DNA of 34,314 bases from CAYOLL01 sp964404765 [NCBI: uncultured Gemmatimonadota bacterium]. Lineage in GTDB: Bacteria; 4572-55. The stretch spans positions 1 through 34,314 of the forward strand of contig CAYOLL010000004.1 of assembly GCA_964404765.1 (NCBI GenBank), in the 5' to 3' direction. Positions within the stretch are counted from its first letter, which is position 1; the number at the start of each line of letters is the position of its first letter. The notes beneath the pieces were generated by a model. It was not told the DNA's origin and did not search any database. It saw only the letters and a list, made by a program, of their open reading frames with translations. The position numbers and the translations under genes are program-made. Below are positions 23,437 through 32,275 of the stretch, piece after piece.

Positions 23437-26400
23437 TCATTTTGACTCATGAATTTGCGTTCGGCCGACTAAGCGCGTAGACTCACGGCTTAGTTTATTC
23501 AGGGTAAGTTGCTTATAAGCGCCGGCAATATTTTTTTGGGCGCGAATATTGGTTGGGTCATGCCGGACAATTTGCTTTAGGGTAGCGATATAGGCCGGCA
23601 AATTTTGCTGACGACAATAAGAAGCAGCTAACAGACTGAGAATTTCCGGATCGTCTTCGGCATCTTCCAGGCTAAGCGCTTTTTCGATCAGCAAATCATA
23701 ACGGCCTTGCGCCCGGTGAATATCCAATATCTGGGCGATTTGAATACGGTCATCCGGCGTTTGCAGGGCCTGAAGCGCTTCATCGTAGCGTCCCAGGCGC
23801 TTATACAGCTCGGCCAAACCGGCGGGATTATCCTCCTGATGCAGCAATTGGTTGTGCCAGCCGGCCTCGCGAATTTGACGAATTTTACGATAGGTGACTT
23901 GCTGTTGCGGATCAAATTTGAGTGATCGGGCAAATTCAATTTCGGCTTGCTTGTCATTGCCCATCAAACTATACGTGTAGCTTAAATCCAAATAGAGTTC
24001 AACCATGAGGTCGCCGCTATGCACCAATTTTAAACCGGCCACAAAATAATTTTTGGCTTTTTCATAATTCTCCAGTCGTAAATACAATTCGCCGATAAAG
24101 CTGTGCAAAACAGCGCTGCGCGGTTGAAATTGCAACAAATTCTCGAGCCGCCGGACAGCGTTTTCCACTAACCCCGCCCGCTGCCAGGCTACCGACCAAT
24201 AGGTTTCGCAAGCGCGCGGGTAATCACCGGCAAAAGTAAGCATATCCCCAAATGCAAACAAAAATGGCGGCGAATCCGTGTAGTCCTTCTCCATTTGCTC
24301 GAAGTACGTGATTACGTTGGTCACTTCTTTGCGATCAATTTCCACCAATTTTTGCAACTCTTGTAAAACAGCGGCCAGATTTAAAGTTACGCGGTAACAT
24401 TTTATCAAAGTCCAGTGTGGTTCCAATAGCTTATCGTCCCAGCTTAAAATAAGTCCGCATTTTTGGATGCAAAAGTTTACTTGCGTACTATCAAGGCTCA
24501 AAATTTCTTCGATAAGTCGGTTTGCGTCCAAAAAAGCTTTTTCATGGATAAAAATATTGAGCAGTCGCTGCCGCGCGTCGATATTGGTCTCTTCACGCTT
24601 GATGATGTGACGCAGCGCAGCGACGATAAAATGCTGCAATTGGATATCTAAAGCATAGGCCTGATCCAGCCGCTCCATCGCCCGATCAAATCGACTTAGC
24701 CGAATGAGCGTATCAGCATAGGCTAAATGAAGGCGGGCATTCTGATAATACATTGGCAATAGTTGTTCGTAGCGTGGCGGAATTTGCACGGCCAGCGCCA
24801 GGTTCAATTGGACGGCTTTGATGTAGCTCTGGATAGCGCGATCTATCTGGTCCAGGATTACATATAAATCGCCCAATGCTAACGCGACCTGAGCATCCGT
24901 CAAATTTGTCGCCTGCAAGTTTTCGAACAGCGGGCGCAGTTCCGCATGGCAGGCCGGATCCAGACGCGCCTGAAGCAAATATTCTTGCAAGGCCGTACTC
25001 AGATGGCCTTCTTTTAAATAAATATCGGCCAACAGTTTACGAGAGAGCGCGTGCGTTGGATTAATATCCAGCACTCGCTTTAACTGCGTAATAATATCCG
25101 GGGCAAATTCCGGCCGCAAGGCGTATACTTTTTGAAGGATCAAAGTCGCTTCGACAGTTTCGCTTTGTTCCAGCAGGCAATGCACCTTAATCAGATAAAA
25201 ATCGGCCTGATCATTTTCCGGCAAGGCGCGTATGGCCTCATCGCACGTTTGTGCCGCATGTTCCAGTAATTCATTGCGCTGATAGATTTTAGCAAATCTG
25301 ACGCGCAGAAATTTATTCGTAGGCTGTTTCTCCAAAATGGTATAAAAATATTGAATAACGTCCTTCAGCGGCATCAATTTTTGCAGTTCCAGGGCATCAA
25401 GGGTTTCAGCCGCTTTTTCGATTTGGCCAAATTCCAGATAAATATCCAGCATTTCTTTTAATACCGGCAGATAATTGGGCTTTTTGAGCAGGATATCGTT
25501 AAGTCGTCCCAAGACCATGTCAAGCTTTGAATCATCCAGATAAGCCACTTCTTTATAGACCAGGGCAGCTTCGTCAAAAGCCTGTTTGACCAGAAAAGCC
25601 TCGGCAATGGCTAGCCGGAGCAGGCTATCTTCCGGACGCGATTCCAGAAAGCCGTGATAAAAAGGAACAACCCAATCTGCTTGTTGCGGATGAGTTTGCA
25701 AATAGGCATCCAGCTCAGCCAGGATGGCGCCAAACTCATCCGGTTTTAAGCGTAGAACAGCAGCGGCATGATCCAACCCTTCTTCCAAATTCCCGGCGTC
25801 CAGATGAATTTGCATGATGCGTAAATTGACATCTGCGGCCACAGCTTCCTGTTTCGCCAGCGACCGAAGCTGATTGAGCACGTCTGGCAAAGTCGCCGGC
25901 GAAACCACGTATAAATGATGTAAAACAACTGCGGTTTCCGCAAATTTACCTTGCTTAAATAATAGGTAGGACACCGCATTATGGGCAGGGACACTTTCAC
26001 GGTTTTCGTGCAAAACTGTTTGTAGTTTTTCACTAATCGCATCCATTTGTAACGGGTCGCGGGTAAATATGATAGAGTAGGCGCGAATGGCACCTTCCAC
26101 CATCTTTTCGCGCACTAAGGCATCGCCAAGCGGATAGTTTAGCGCGGTGGCCTGGGGAAAGTCAATCTGCAAGCTGCGACAGGCCTCAATAACCAAAATG
26201 TTTTGATCCATGTGACGATTTAAAATGTCGGCTAATTCAGCGACCGCCTCATCGACTTGATTTTGGGCCAGATAAAGCCGGGTCAGCATGATATTTAAAC
26301 CGTGCCGATCCGGCAGAGCCGCCTTAATCTCCTGAAGCATTTGAATCGCAATAGGTCTGCCCTGGGGGAAAGTCTCGCCCAATTTCATTAGTAAATCTAT

Positions 26401-27225
26401 TGCTTCGTCATAGCTGCTATCGTTGATTAGCAGCCGGGCTTGCGCCTGAATAAGTTCCCAGCGGTTGGAATTTTGCTGAATACTTTGGGTAATTAACAGC
26501 CTAAATTCAGATGACAGCCGCGCACTGTCGGGAATTAAAATCGCCAATTCGGTAATAAAATTATCCCATTGCTGTTCCCGGGCAAAAAATTCTGCCCGTG
26601 CCTCATGCAGCCGGATATTGTCGGGAAATTCTTTTAGCAGGCGCTCCAGCTCGGTCTTTAGCAGATTTCGCTCACGATCGGCCAGGCGGCCAATCGTCTG
26701 CAATGTGGAAATGACCTTGTCCCATTCGTTTTTAATTTCGTGAATTGTGAACATGCCGTAAAAAGGCAACAGATCGTCACCGGCTACGCTGCCGGGAATC
26801 GCCGTGCGTTCGATCCGGAACACGCGGGTTTGAAAGTCACTGCGCAGCGCGTCCAACTGTTCTTCGCTAAAATAACGCACCAGTTCACGCGCGGCTTTAA
26901 GATTGCGCTGGGCCAGAAACTTGGTGACCAGATAAGCAGTGACCTTGTTTAAATCGGGGTAAATTTCTTTAATCTGCTGAAGATAACCTAAAATCTCTTC
27001 GCGTCGGGTAGGGTGCGCGCTCCACGCACGATCCAGAGCAGCTAAGGCCTCACGTTCCCGATTTTGGCTGAACAATATATCAACTTGTTCGTGCAGCAAT
27101 TCGTAAACGCGCGGCGCTTTTTTGATCTCATCCTGTAGCGCTTCCAAGGCTTTGTCGATTTTCCCGTCGGATTTAAGCTTGTAGATTTTGCGCAGTACTT
27201 TTTCGATTTCGGCGGATGTAGCCAT
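23437..27225 (-). CDS. Large TPR-repeat scaffold protein (1262 aa)
   Basis: The start at 27225 (MATSAEIEKVLRKIYKLK) is preceded by GAGGG; the longer frame reaches into the repeat at 27250. Almost the whole length consists of tetratricopeptide-like helical hairpins, for example residues with ALGDLYVILDQIDRAIQSY and LLADIYLKEGHLSTALQEY, and SYTYSLMGNDKQAEIEFARS. There is no signal peptide, membrane helix or catalytic domain, so it is probably cytoplasmic and serves protein assembly. It lies 42 bp upstream of the subtilase gene on the same strand. The partner is unknown. Confidence 0.85.
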   Translation of the reverse strand: MATSAEIEKVLRKIYKLKSDGKIDKALEALQDEIKKAPRVYELLHEQVDILFSQNREREALAALDRAWSAHPTRREEILGYLQQIKEIYPDLNKVTAYLVTKFLAQRNLKAARELVRYFSEEQLDALRSDFQTRVFRIERTAIPGSVAGDDLLPFYGMFTIHEIKNEWDKVISTLQTIGRLADRERNLLKTELERLLKEFPDNIRLHEARAEFFAREQQWDNFITELAILIPDSARLSSEFRLLITQSIQQNSNRWELIQAQARLLINDSSYDEAIDLLMKLGETFPQGRPIAIQMLQEIKAALPDRHGLNIMLTRLYLAQNQVDEAVAELADILNRHMDQNILVIEACRSLQIDFPQATALNYPLGDALVREKMVEGAIRAYSIIFTRDPLQMDAISEKLQTVLHENRESVPAHNAVSYLLFKQGKFAETAVVLHHLYVVSPATLPDVLNQLRSLAKQEAVAADVNLRIMQIHLDAGNLEEGLDHAAAVLRLKPDEFGAILAELDAYLQTHPQQADWVVPFYHGFLESRPEDSLLRLAIAEAFLVKQAFDEAALVYKEVAYLDDSKLDMVLGRLNDILLKKPNYLPVLKEMLDIYLEFGQIEKAAETLDALELQKLMPLKDVIQYFYTILEKQPTNKFLRVRFAKIYQRNELLEHAAQTCDEAIRALPENDQADFYLIKVHCLLEQSETVEATLILQKVYALRPEFAPDIITQLKRVLDINPTHALSRKLLADIYLKEGHLSTALQEYLLQARLDPACHAELRPLFENLQATNLTDAQVALALGDLYVILDQIDRAIQSYIKAVQLNLALAVQIPPRYEQLLPMYYQNARLHLAYADTLIRLSRFDRAMERLDQAYALDIQLQHFIVAALRHIIKREETNIDARQRLLNIFIHEKAFLDANRLIEEILSLDSTQVNFCIQKCGLILSWDDKLLEPHWTLIKCYRVTLNLAAVLQELQKLVEIDRKEVTNVITYFEQMEKDYTDSPPFLFAFGDMLTFAGDYPRACETYWSVAWQRAGLVENAVRRLENLLQFQPRSAVLHSFIGELYLRLENYEKAKNYFVAGLKLVHSGDLMVELYLDLSYTYSLMGNDKQAEIEFARSLKFDPQQQVTYRKIRQIREAGWHNQLLHQEDNPAGLAELYKRLGRYDEALQALQTPDDRIQIAQILDIHRAQGRYDLLIEKALSLEDAEDDPEILSLLAASYCRQQNLPAYIATLKQIVRHDPTNIRAQKNIAGAYKQLTLNKLSRESTRLVGRTQIHESK

Positions 27226-27249
27226 GCGACCCTCGTTTAAAGTGTGACA

Positions 27250-27312
27250 GGAGTAGCAAACTTCAATTTGCAAGTAACCTGCCCGGACTTGCAAACTGAA
27301 GTTTGCTGCCCC
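27250..27312. repeat. Intergenic inverted repeat with 21-bp arms
   Basis: The left arm 27255-27275 (starts AGCAAACTTC) and the right arm 27287-27307 (ends GAAGTTTGCT) are reverse complements with one mismatch, around an 11-bp loop. The whole begins GGAGTAGC and ends GCTGCCCC, echoing the ends of the double-hairpin units in the heme-copper operon. It lies between the Uma2 and TPR genes. Confidence 0.7.
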
Positions 27313-27330
27313 ATGCGGTTTACCACTATG

Positions 27331-27987
27331 TTATGACAAAACATCTTCTACTTTGATTGAAAATCCTTCCAACAATTTCGATGGCACTGCCGGCTTGCCT
27401 GGACCGACCTGGCTTGCAAACAACTCATAAGCGCCGTCGGTCAGTGCATAAACTTCTATCGCCTGCCAAGCCGGATCGATAATCCAATATTCCTTGACGC
27501 CGAATTTCTGATACAAAGCCATCTTCGTGTTGCGATCTCGCTGGATGGATGACGGGGAAATAATTTCGACGATCAAATCCGGCGCACCGACAATGCCGTG
27601 CGGGGCAATAATCGAACGATTGGCTTCGGCGATAAACACAATGTCCGGCTGGATCGTGTTTTCGTCGGATAAGATTACGTCAATGGGCGCGTGAAACACT
27701 TGTCCCGATTTATTCATCCGCACTAATTGGGCGAGACGCAATAATACATTTAACGAGGCGTTTTGATGATCCGTTGATGGCGCAGACATAGCAATTAACT
27801 CCCCATTTATGATTTCATAACGCTTGTCATCCGGCAGGGTCAAATAGTCGGTGTACGTCCATCTTTTGGTGGGGACGAACGGCTTTGCCGGCGCAACAAC
27901 CGCAGGCTTATTGAGATATGGCGCGGGCGCTTTCTTTTTCCGTGCTTTTGCCGTCGGGGAAACGGCGGCTTGTTCCAAAATTGCCAT
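27331..27987 (-). CDS. Uma2-family (DUF820) endonuclease-like protein, copy A
   Basis: 218 residues, with AGGAGGTTGT upstream. A basic N-terminal tail (1-40) precedes a PD-(D/E)XK fold with Asp in IQPDIVF, Glu in LIVEIISPSS, and Lys in the following helix before GVKEYWIIDP. These are the Uma2 hallmarks; the family is predicted to be a restriction-like nuclease, with no defined substrate. It is 9 bp downstream of its paralogue (copy B) and nearly identical to it except in a central block at about residues 75-102. Confidence 0.85.
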   Translation of the reverse strand: MAILEQAAVSPTAKARKKKAPAPYLNKPAVVAPAKPFVPTKRWTYTDYLTLPDDKRYEIINGELIAMSAPSTDHQNASLNVLLRLAQLVRMNKSGQVFHAPIDVILSDENTIQPDIVFIAEANRSIIAPHGIVGAPDLIVEIISPSSIQRDRNTKMALYQKFGVKEYWIIDPAWQAIEVYALTDGAYELFASQVGPGKPAVPSKLLEGFSIKVEDVLS

Positions 27988-27996
27988 AACAACCTC

Positions 27997-28656
27997 CTAC
28001 ACCGTCAGAACATCTTCTACTTTGACTGAGAAACCGTCCAACAACTTCGACGGCACTGCCGGCTTGCCGGCACCGATCGCGCTTGCAAATAATGTATAAA
28101 CGCCGTCTGTCAACGCATAAATCTCGACGACCTGCCAGGCCGGATCGATGATCCAGTATTCCTTGACGCCAAATTTTTCGTACAAAGCCATTTTCGTGCG
28201 GTGATCGCGTTGAATCGATGATGGGGAAATAATTTCGACGATCAAATCCGGCGCGCCGACAATGCCATGCGGGGCAATAATCGACCGATTGGCCTCGGCA
28301 ATAAACACAATGTCCGGCTGCACGGTATTTTCGTCAGACAAAATTACGTCAGTTGGCGCGAGAAAACTTTCTCCGACAGGCTGATTCGCTAAATACTTAT
28401 CCATTACGCGGTGTAACTTTCCCAGACACCGTTGATGATCCGTTGATGGCGCAGCCATAGTCATTAACTCCCCGTTTATAATTTCATAACGCTTGTCATC
28501 CGGCAAAGTCAAATAGTCGGTATACGTCCATCTTTTGGTGGGGACGAACGGCTTTACCGGCGCAACAACCGCAGGCTTATTGAGATATGGCGCGGGCGCT
28601 TTCTTTTTCCGTGCTTTTGCCGTCGGGGAAACGGCGGCTTGTTCCAAAATTGCCAT
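27997..28656 (-). CDS. Uma2-family (DUF820) endonuclease-like protein, copy B
   Basis: 219 residues, with AGGAGGTTGT upstream as in copy A. It has the same nuclease residues in VQPDIVF and LIVEIISPSS. The first 64 residues and the last 115 or so are almost the same as in copy A, but the middle (about 75-101) reads CLGKLHRVMDKYLANQPVGE instead of the copy A block. It begins 26 bp downstream of the flotillin-like gene. Tandem Uma2 copies are common in bacteria with large families of this protein. Confidence 0.85.
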   Translation of the reverse strand: MAILEQAAVSPTAKARKKKAPAPYLNKPAVVAPVKPFVPTKRWTYTDYLTLPDDKRYEIINGELMTMAAPSTDHQRCLGKLHRVMDKYLANQPVGESFLAPTDVILSDENTVQPDIVFIAEANRSIIAPHGIVGAPDLIVEIISPSSIQRDHRTKMALYEKFGVKEYWIIDPAWQVVEIYALTDGVYTLFASAIGAGKPAVPSKLLDGFSVKVEDVLTV

Positions 28657-28682
28657 AACAACCTCCTGCTTTCTAGTGTAAT

Positions 28683-30863
28683 TTATCGTGCCAGTGAACC
28701 GGCCGGTTTATCGCCCCAGCCTTTGAGCAGCACAAAATCGCGCATCTCGCTGAGCAAATGCTTCGTATCGCCTTCACCAGCCTTGCCGATCAGTTGGGCC
28801 AGCAGCGCCGAAATGGTCAGATTCTTCAAATCTTCCGAGGTTAAACCAAACTTGTCAACATACTCGCGCAGTTTGTGAGCAAAAGCGTCCGGATCATTAA
28901 AAAATGCGTGCTTCACATCGCGCAAAACCTCGCTGCTGTGAACCAGCCGGTCCAGCGATTTGCCTTGTGTGACTGCACTGATAATGCGATCAAAGAACAT
29001 GGTGTCGCCACCGACAATGTCAATTTTAGCCGCCTTCAAGCCTTCAGCCATTGTATGCGCGGTAAAGTCGGCAATTTCCTGTTGCGCATGAATCTGGGCC
29101 AAAGTCACGTCTTTTTCCACGGCTAACCGCAGTTTAAATTCCTCATGTTCTTTGCCCGGGCCGTCCAGCTTGCGCATGGCATCGGCTTTTTGGGCCACGC
29201 CTTGCGCTTCGGCTTCATACTTCCTGGCCATGACAGTTGCTTCAGCCAGGCCTTGTTTTTCGATGGCGGAGGCGTTGGCTTCCATGCCGCGCGCTTCTGC
29301 CGTTGATTTTTGCTCGATGCCCAGCGCCTCGGCCTGAAATTTTTTGGCCATGACGTTGGCGTCAGCCGTGCCCTGTTTTTCCGTCGCTACCGCTTTGGCT
29401 TCCAGTCCATGCGCTTCGGCTAAGGCTTTCTTTTCCTGCACATTGGCTTCGGCAGTGCCTTGCTTTTCCAGCGCAGTCGCTTTGGCGTCAATCACTTGCG
29501 CTTCGGACATGCCCTTGACGGCTTCGTCTTTAATGCGGGCATCGGCCAATGTTCGAATCGCCGCCGCTTTACGCTCGGCCGAATTTTGCTCGGCTTCCGC
29601 GGCAATGATCGTCTGCTCGGCCCTGAATTTGGCGGCTTCCTTTTCCGCTTCCGCCGCCAGAACAACCGTAATTTTTTTCTGCTCGGCTTCTCTGGCCGCG
29701 CCCGTCACCGCCACTTGTTTCTGCCGGTCGGCTTCGGCAAAAGCGCGCACGTTTTTGATTTTTTCCTCTTCCTCAACCGTCGCTTTTTCGACAATGACCC
29801 GCTCGCGGATCACTTCCTGAATGCGCTTGTTTTCTTCTTCCACCGCCCGCTGCTTTTCGATCTGGGCCAGCGTCACCACGCGCTCGCGTTCGGTCGCCTC
29901 CAGCATCCGGTCTTTGGCCACGCGCTCGGTTTCCACACCTTCCGTGCGTTCTTTGCTTTTGGCCGCCACAATGATCTGCCGGTCTTTGTTCTGGGTGGCC
30001 ACGGCAATTTCTTCTTCGGTTTGGATGCGCGCTTGTTCCGATTTCCAACGCTCTTCCTGTTGGACTTTAGCTGTGGCGGATTCTTCACGGGCTTTGATTG
30101 AGCCTACTTCGCGCTTTTGCTTTTCCGTGGATTCGGCCAGGTGTCGATTCATTTCCAGAATCGCCTCCTGCGCGTCCACGTTTTGCTGAGTAATCGTCTT
30201 GGCGCGATTCTGCTCAATCTGATTGGCCAAAATCTTTTGGGTGGCCGTGATGCGGGTAATCTTCTCAATGCCCTGCGAGTCCAAAATATTGTTGGGATTC
30301 AGCGATTCCAAGGCCGTCTGCTCCAGATAGTCGATGGCGGCATCGTCCAGAATGTAGCCGTTCAAGTCCGTGCCGATGACTTCCAGCAATTCGGCTTTGA
30401 ATCGCTCGCGCGAATTATACAACTCTTCAAACTCAAAGCGCTTGCCGACCGTCTTCAAGCCTTCGGAAAACTTGGCGTCAAACAGACTGACCAGTGTTTC
30501 TAAATCGGAAGCGCGTACACAGCCGATGGATTGCGCCACCTTTAGCACTTCTTCCTCGGTCTTGTTGACCCGCACGAAGAAGACGACCTCGATGTCGGCG
30601 CGGATGTTGTCCTTGCAGATCAGGCCATCCTTGCCGGAGCGCTTGATTTCTACCCGTTTGAGTGAAATATCCATCAACTCCGAAAGATGGAAGATCGGAA
30701 TAACCAACATGCCGGAAAAGGTGACTTTCGGCCCGCCCATACCGTTGCGTACGAGCGCCTGGCCCTGATCAACTTTGCGATACATCTTGATGATCATAAC
30801 AAAAATACCGATGCCGATCAGCGTAGCTACAAAACCGCCGGCAGAGAGAAGAAGTTCGAACAT
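28683..30863 (-). CDS. Flotillin-like SPFH protein with long Ala/Glu repeat region
   Basis: 726 residues, start after GAAAGGAATTTCCT. An N-terminal membrane helix (about residues 5-27) is followed by an SPFH/Band 7 domain (about 35-200). A very long charged coiled coil follows (210-565), as in flotillins of the YqiK type, which scaffold ordered membrane regions. Residues about 460-563 consist of at least three imperfect repeats of about 29 residues with the pattern A.A.EKQG.A.A.V..KK..AEA.G. A C-terminal helical domain of about 150 residues follows. The NfeD/YqiJ-like partner that often accompanies flotillins is not seen in this window. Confidence 0.88.
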   Translation of the reverse strand: MFELLLSAGGFVATLIGIGIFVMIIKMYRKVDQGQALVRNGMGGPKVTFSGMLVIPIFHLSELMDISLKRVEIKRSGKDGLICKDNIRADIEVVFFVRVNKTEEEVLKVAQSIGCVRASDLETLVSLFDAKFSEGLKTVGKRFEFEELYNSRERFKAELLEVIGTDLNGYILDDAAIDYLEQTALESLNPNNILDSQGIEKITRITATQKILANQIEQNRAKTITQQNVDAQEAILEMNRHLAESTEKQKREVGSIKAREESATAKVQQEERWKSEQARIQTEEEIAVATQNKDRQIIVAAKSKERTEGVETERVAKDRMLEATERERVVTLAQIEKQRAVEEENKRIQEVIRERVIVEKATVEEEEKIKNVRAFAEADRQKQVAVTGAAREAEQKKITVVLAAEAEKEAAKFRAEQTIIAAEAEQNSAERKAAAIRTLADARIKDEAVKGMSEAQVIDAKATALEKQGTAEANVQEKKALAEAHGLEAKAVATEKQGTADANVMAKKFQAEALGIEQKSTAEARGMEANASAIEKQGLAEATVMARKYEAEAQGVAQKADAMRKLDGPGKEHEEFKLRLAVEKDVTLAQIHAQQEIADFTAHTMAEGLKAAKIDIVGGDTMFFDRIISAVTQGKSLDRLVHSSEVLRDVKHAFFNDPDAFAHKLREYVDKFGLTSEDLKNLTISALLAQLIGKAGEGDTKHLLSEMRDFVLLKGWGDKPAGSLAR

Positions 30864-30945
30864 AGGAAATTCCTTTCGTTAATAAAATGATGGATGTTGA
30901 TCCTACGGCTACATGGCGTGATTCGTGTAAACTTTTCGACGATCA

Positions 30946-30978
30946 AGACCTGACGGGCTTTCAAAAACCGTCAGGTCT
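30946..30978. repeat. Intergenic palindrome, 11-bp arms
   Basis: AGACCTGACGG (30946-30956) and CCGTCAGGTCT (30968-30978) form a perfect stem with an 11-base loop that contains an A-run. It lies between coaX and the flotillin-like gene, upstream of the latter and after the former on the minus strand. It may terminate coaX transcription or be a dispersed palindrome. The rest of the gap is featureless. Confidence 0.65.
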
Positions 30979-31047
30979 GAGTCCACATAAATTTATGCCA
31001 AACAGTACTACAGTTAACGCGTTGATGCTACAACAAAAAGAAAATTT

Positions 31048-31803
31048 TCAGCACAAACGATCCGCTAATTTACGCAATCCCTGCAACGTCAACAGCGGCT
31101 GCACTTCATGGATTGTCTGCGAATAGGCCGCCAGCAGTGCGGCATTGCCGCCGGTGGCGATGACATGCGGCTGGGCATCCCATTCGTTGACAATTCGCGT
31201 GACAACGCCATCTACCAAGGCCACTGCGCCGTAGATCAGGCCGGATTGGATGCAGGCGCGCGTAGAGCGACCGATGACCTGCTCCGGCGCGACCAGGTCG
31301 GTCTTAAAAAGCTGGGCCGTGCGCGAGGCTAAGGCTTCGGCCATCATTTCCAGGCCGGCCACAATCACGCCGCCCAGGAATTCCCGCTCCCGCGTGACGG
31401 CGTCGATGGTGGTGGCGCTGCCGGTGTCGATAACGACACAATCGCGCCCGTAAAGTTCGGCGGCGGCAAAAGCGTCCACCAGCCGATCCACGCCGAGGGT
31501 GGTGGGCGTTTCGTAGCGAATGGTCAGGCCAAAATCCGAATCATGTTTAAGCAGGATGATGCGGTTGGGCAGATAGCGCTCAATGGCGTCCATGATCAAC
31601 GGCGTGACGTTGGGCACAACGGAACAGATGACAGTCTGGCGCGGAAATTCAATTTTGTGGATTTGGAAGAGTTGGAAGAGTTGGAGGCCAAACTCGTCCG
31701 GGGTGGCGTTGCGCGTTCGCAGCCGCCAGCGCTGAGCCAGCTCGTCGCCTTTAAACAGGCCGATGGAAATATGGGTGTTGCCGATGTCAATGGCCATCGT
31801 CAT
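31048..31803 (-). CDS. coaX: Type III pantothenate kinase
   Basis: 251-residue cytoplasmic kinase that catalyses the first step of coenzyme A synthesis. ASKHA-fold motifs are visible: AIDIGNTHISIGLF at the N-terminus (phosphate-1), TTLGVDRLVDAF (about 100-110), VVIDTGSATTIDAV (phosphate-2) and FLGGVIVAGLEMM. In the last, the family usually has a proline two residues before the next Gly (IxPG); here it is Ala (VAG). The start is ATG at 31803; a second ATG two codons on is also possible. There is no birA fusion. Confidence 0.93.
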   Translation of the reverse strand: MTMAIDIGNTHISIGLFKGDELAQRWRLRTRNATPDEFGLQLFQLFQIHKIEFPRQTVICSVVPNVTPLIMDAIERYLPNRIILLKHDSDFGLTIRYETPTTLGVDRLVDAFAAAELYGRDCVVIDTGSATTIDAVTREREFLGGVIVAGLEMMAEALASRTAQLFKTDLVAPEQVIGRSTRACIQSGLIYGAVALVDGVVTRIVNEWDAQPHVIATGGNAALLAAYSQTIHEVQPLLTLQGLRKLADRLC

Positions 31804-31840
31804 AGGCGGTTTCCCTCATGCGGCAGGAGAGTATAGAAAG

Positions 31841-32209
31841 TTATTCCAAACTTTTTTTCCAGTCAATCATGGCCGTCGTCAATTTTCCGGATATGATTGT
31901 AAACTCGCCGCCATAAGCCATCATTTTGTTGGCCTCGTCTTTTTTGCCGGCTAATGCCAGCTTCACAACTTTGACGGCGGCTTTGTGAAATTCGGTATGA
32001 ATCTGCTTCACGGCATTGTAGTGGGCGTCGGCTTTGTCGGTCGGGCTCAACGTCCGGCCAAACAGCCATTTGCCGAATTCACACCCGGTCTCGTCCGCAA
32101 TGCTTTCGACCGATCCTTCAAACGTACCGGTGTCAATGGCTTGTTTCAGGCGGACTTTCCACTTCCCGTGGGCGGCAATCGCCTTATCGATTTCGGCTTT
32201 GACGGCCAT
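31841..32209 (-). CDS. Stand-alone CZB (chemoreceptor zinc-binding) domain protein
   Basis: 122 residues, start after AAGGAGAAAAAAC. The whole protein is one CZB-like four-helix bundle. The zinc ligands expected from the family are H14 (AHGKWK), a Cys in TGCEFGKWLFG, and His residues in IHTEFHKAAVKV. CZB domains sense zinc or hypochlorite and usually sit at the C-terminus of chemoreceptors or diguanylate cyclases; here no output domain is present, so it may act by protein-protein contact or simply bind zinc. It is 37 bp upstream of coaX on the same strand. Confidence 0.85.
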   Translation of the reverse strand: MAVKAEIDKAIAAHGKWKVRLKQAIDTGTFEGSVESIADETGCEFGKWLFGRTLSPTDKADAHYNAVKQIHTEFHKAAVKVVKLALAGKKDEANKMMAYGGEFTIISGKLTTAMIDWKKSLE

Positions 32210-32275
32210 GTTTTTTCTCCTTGCGTCTATGTGTGCTCATCACCGCACACGGCTGTTTTGCAGATAGAGCGCGTT

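Noticed and set aside
27331-28656. Insertion sequence or composite transposon
   Set aside because: The near-identical segments are direct gene duplicates with their ribosome binding sites; no transposase or terminal inverted repeats flank the pair.
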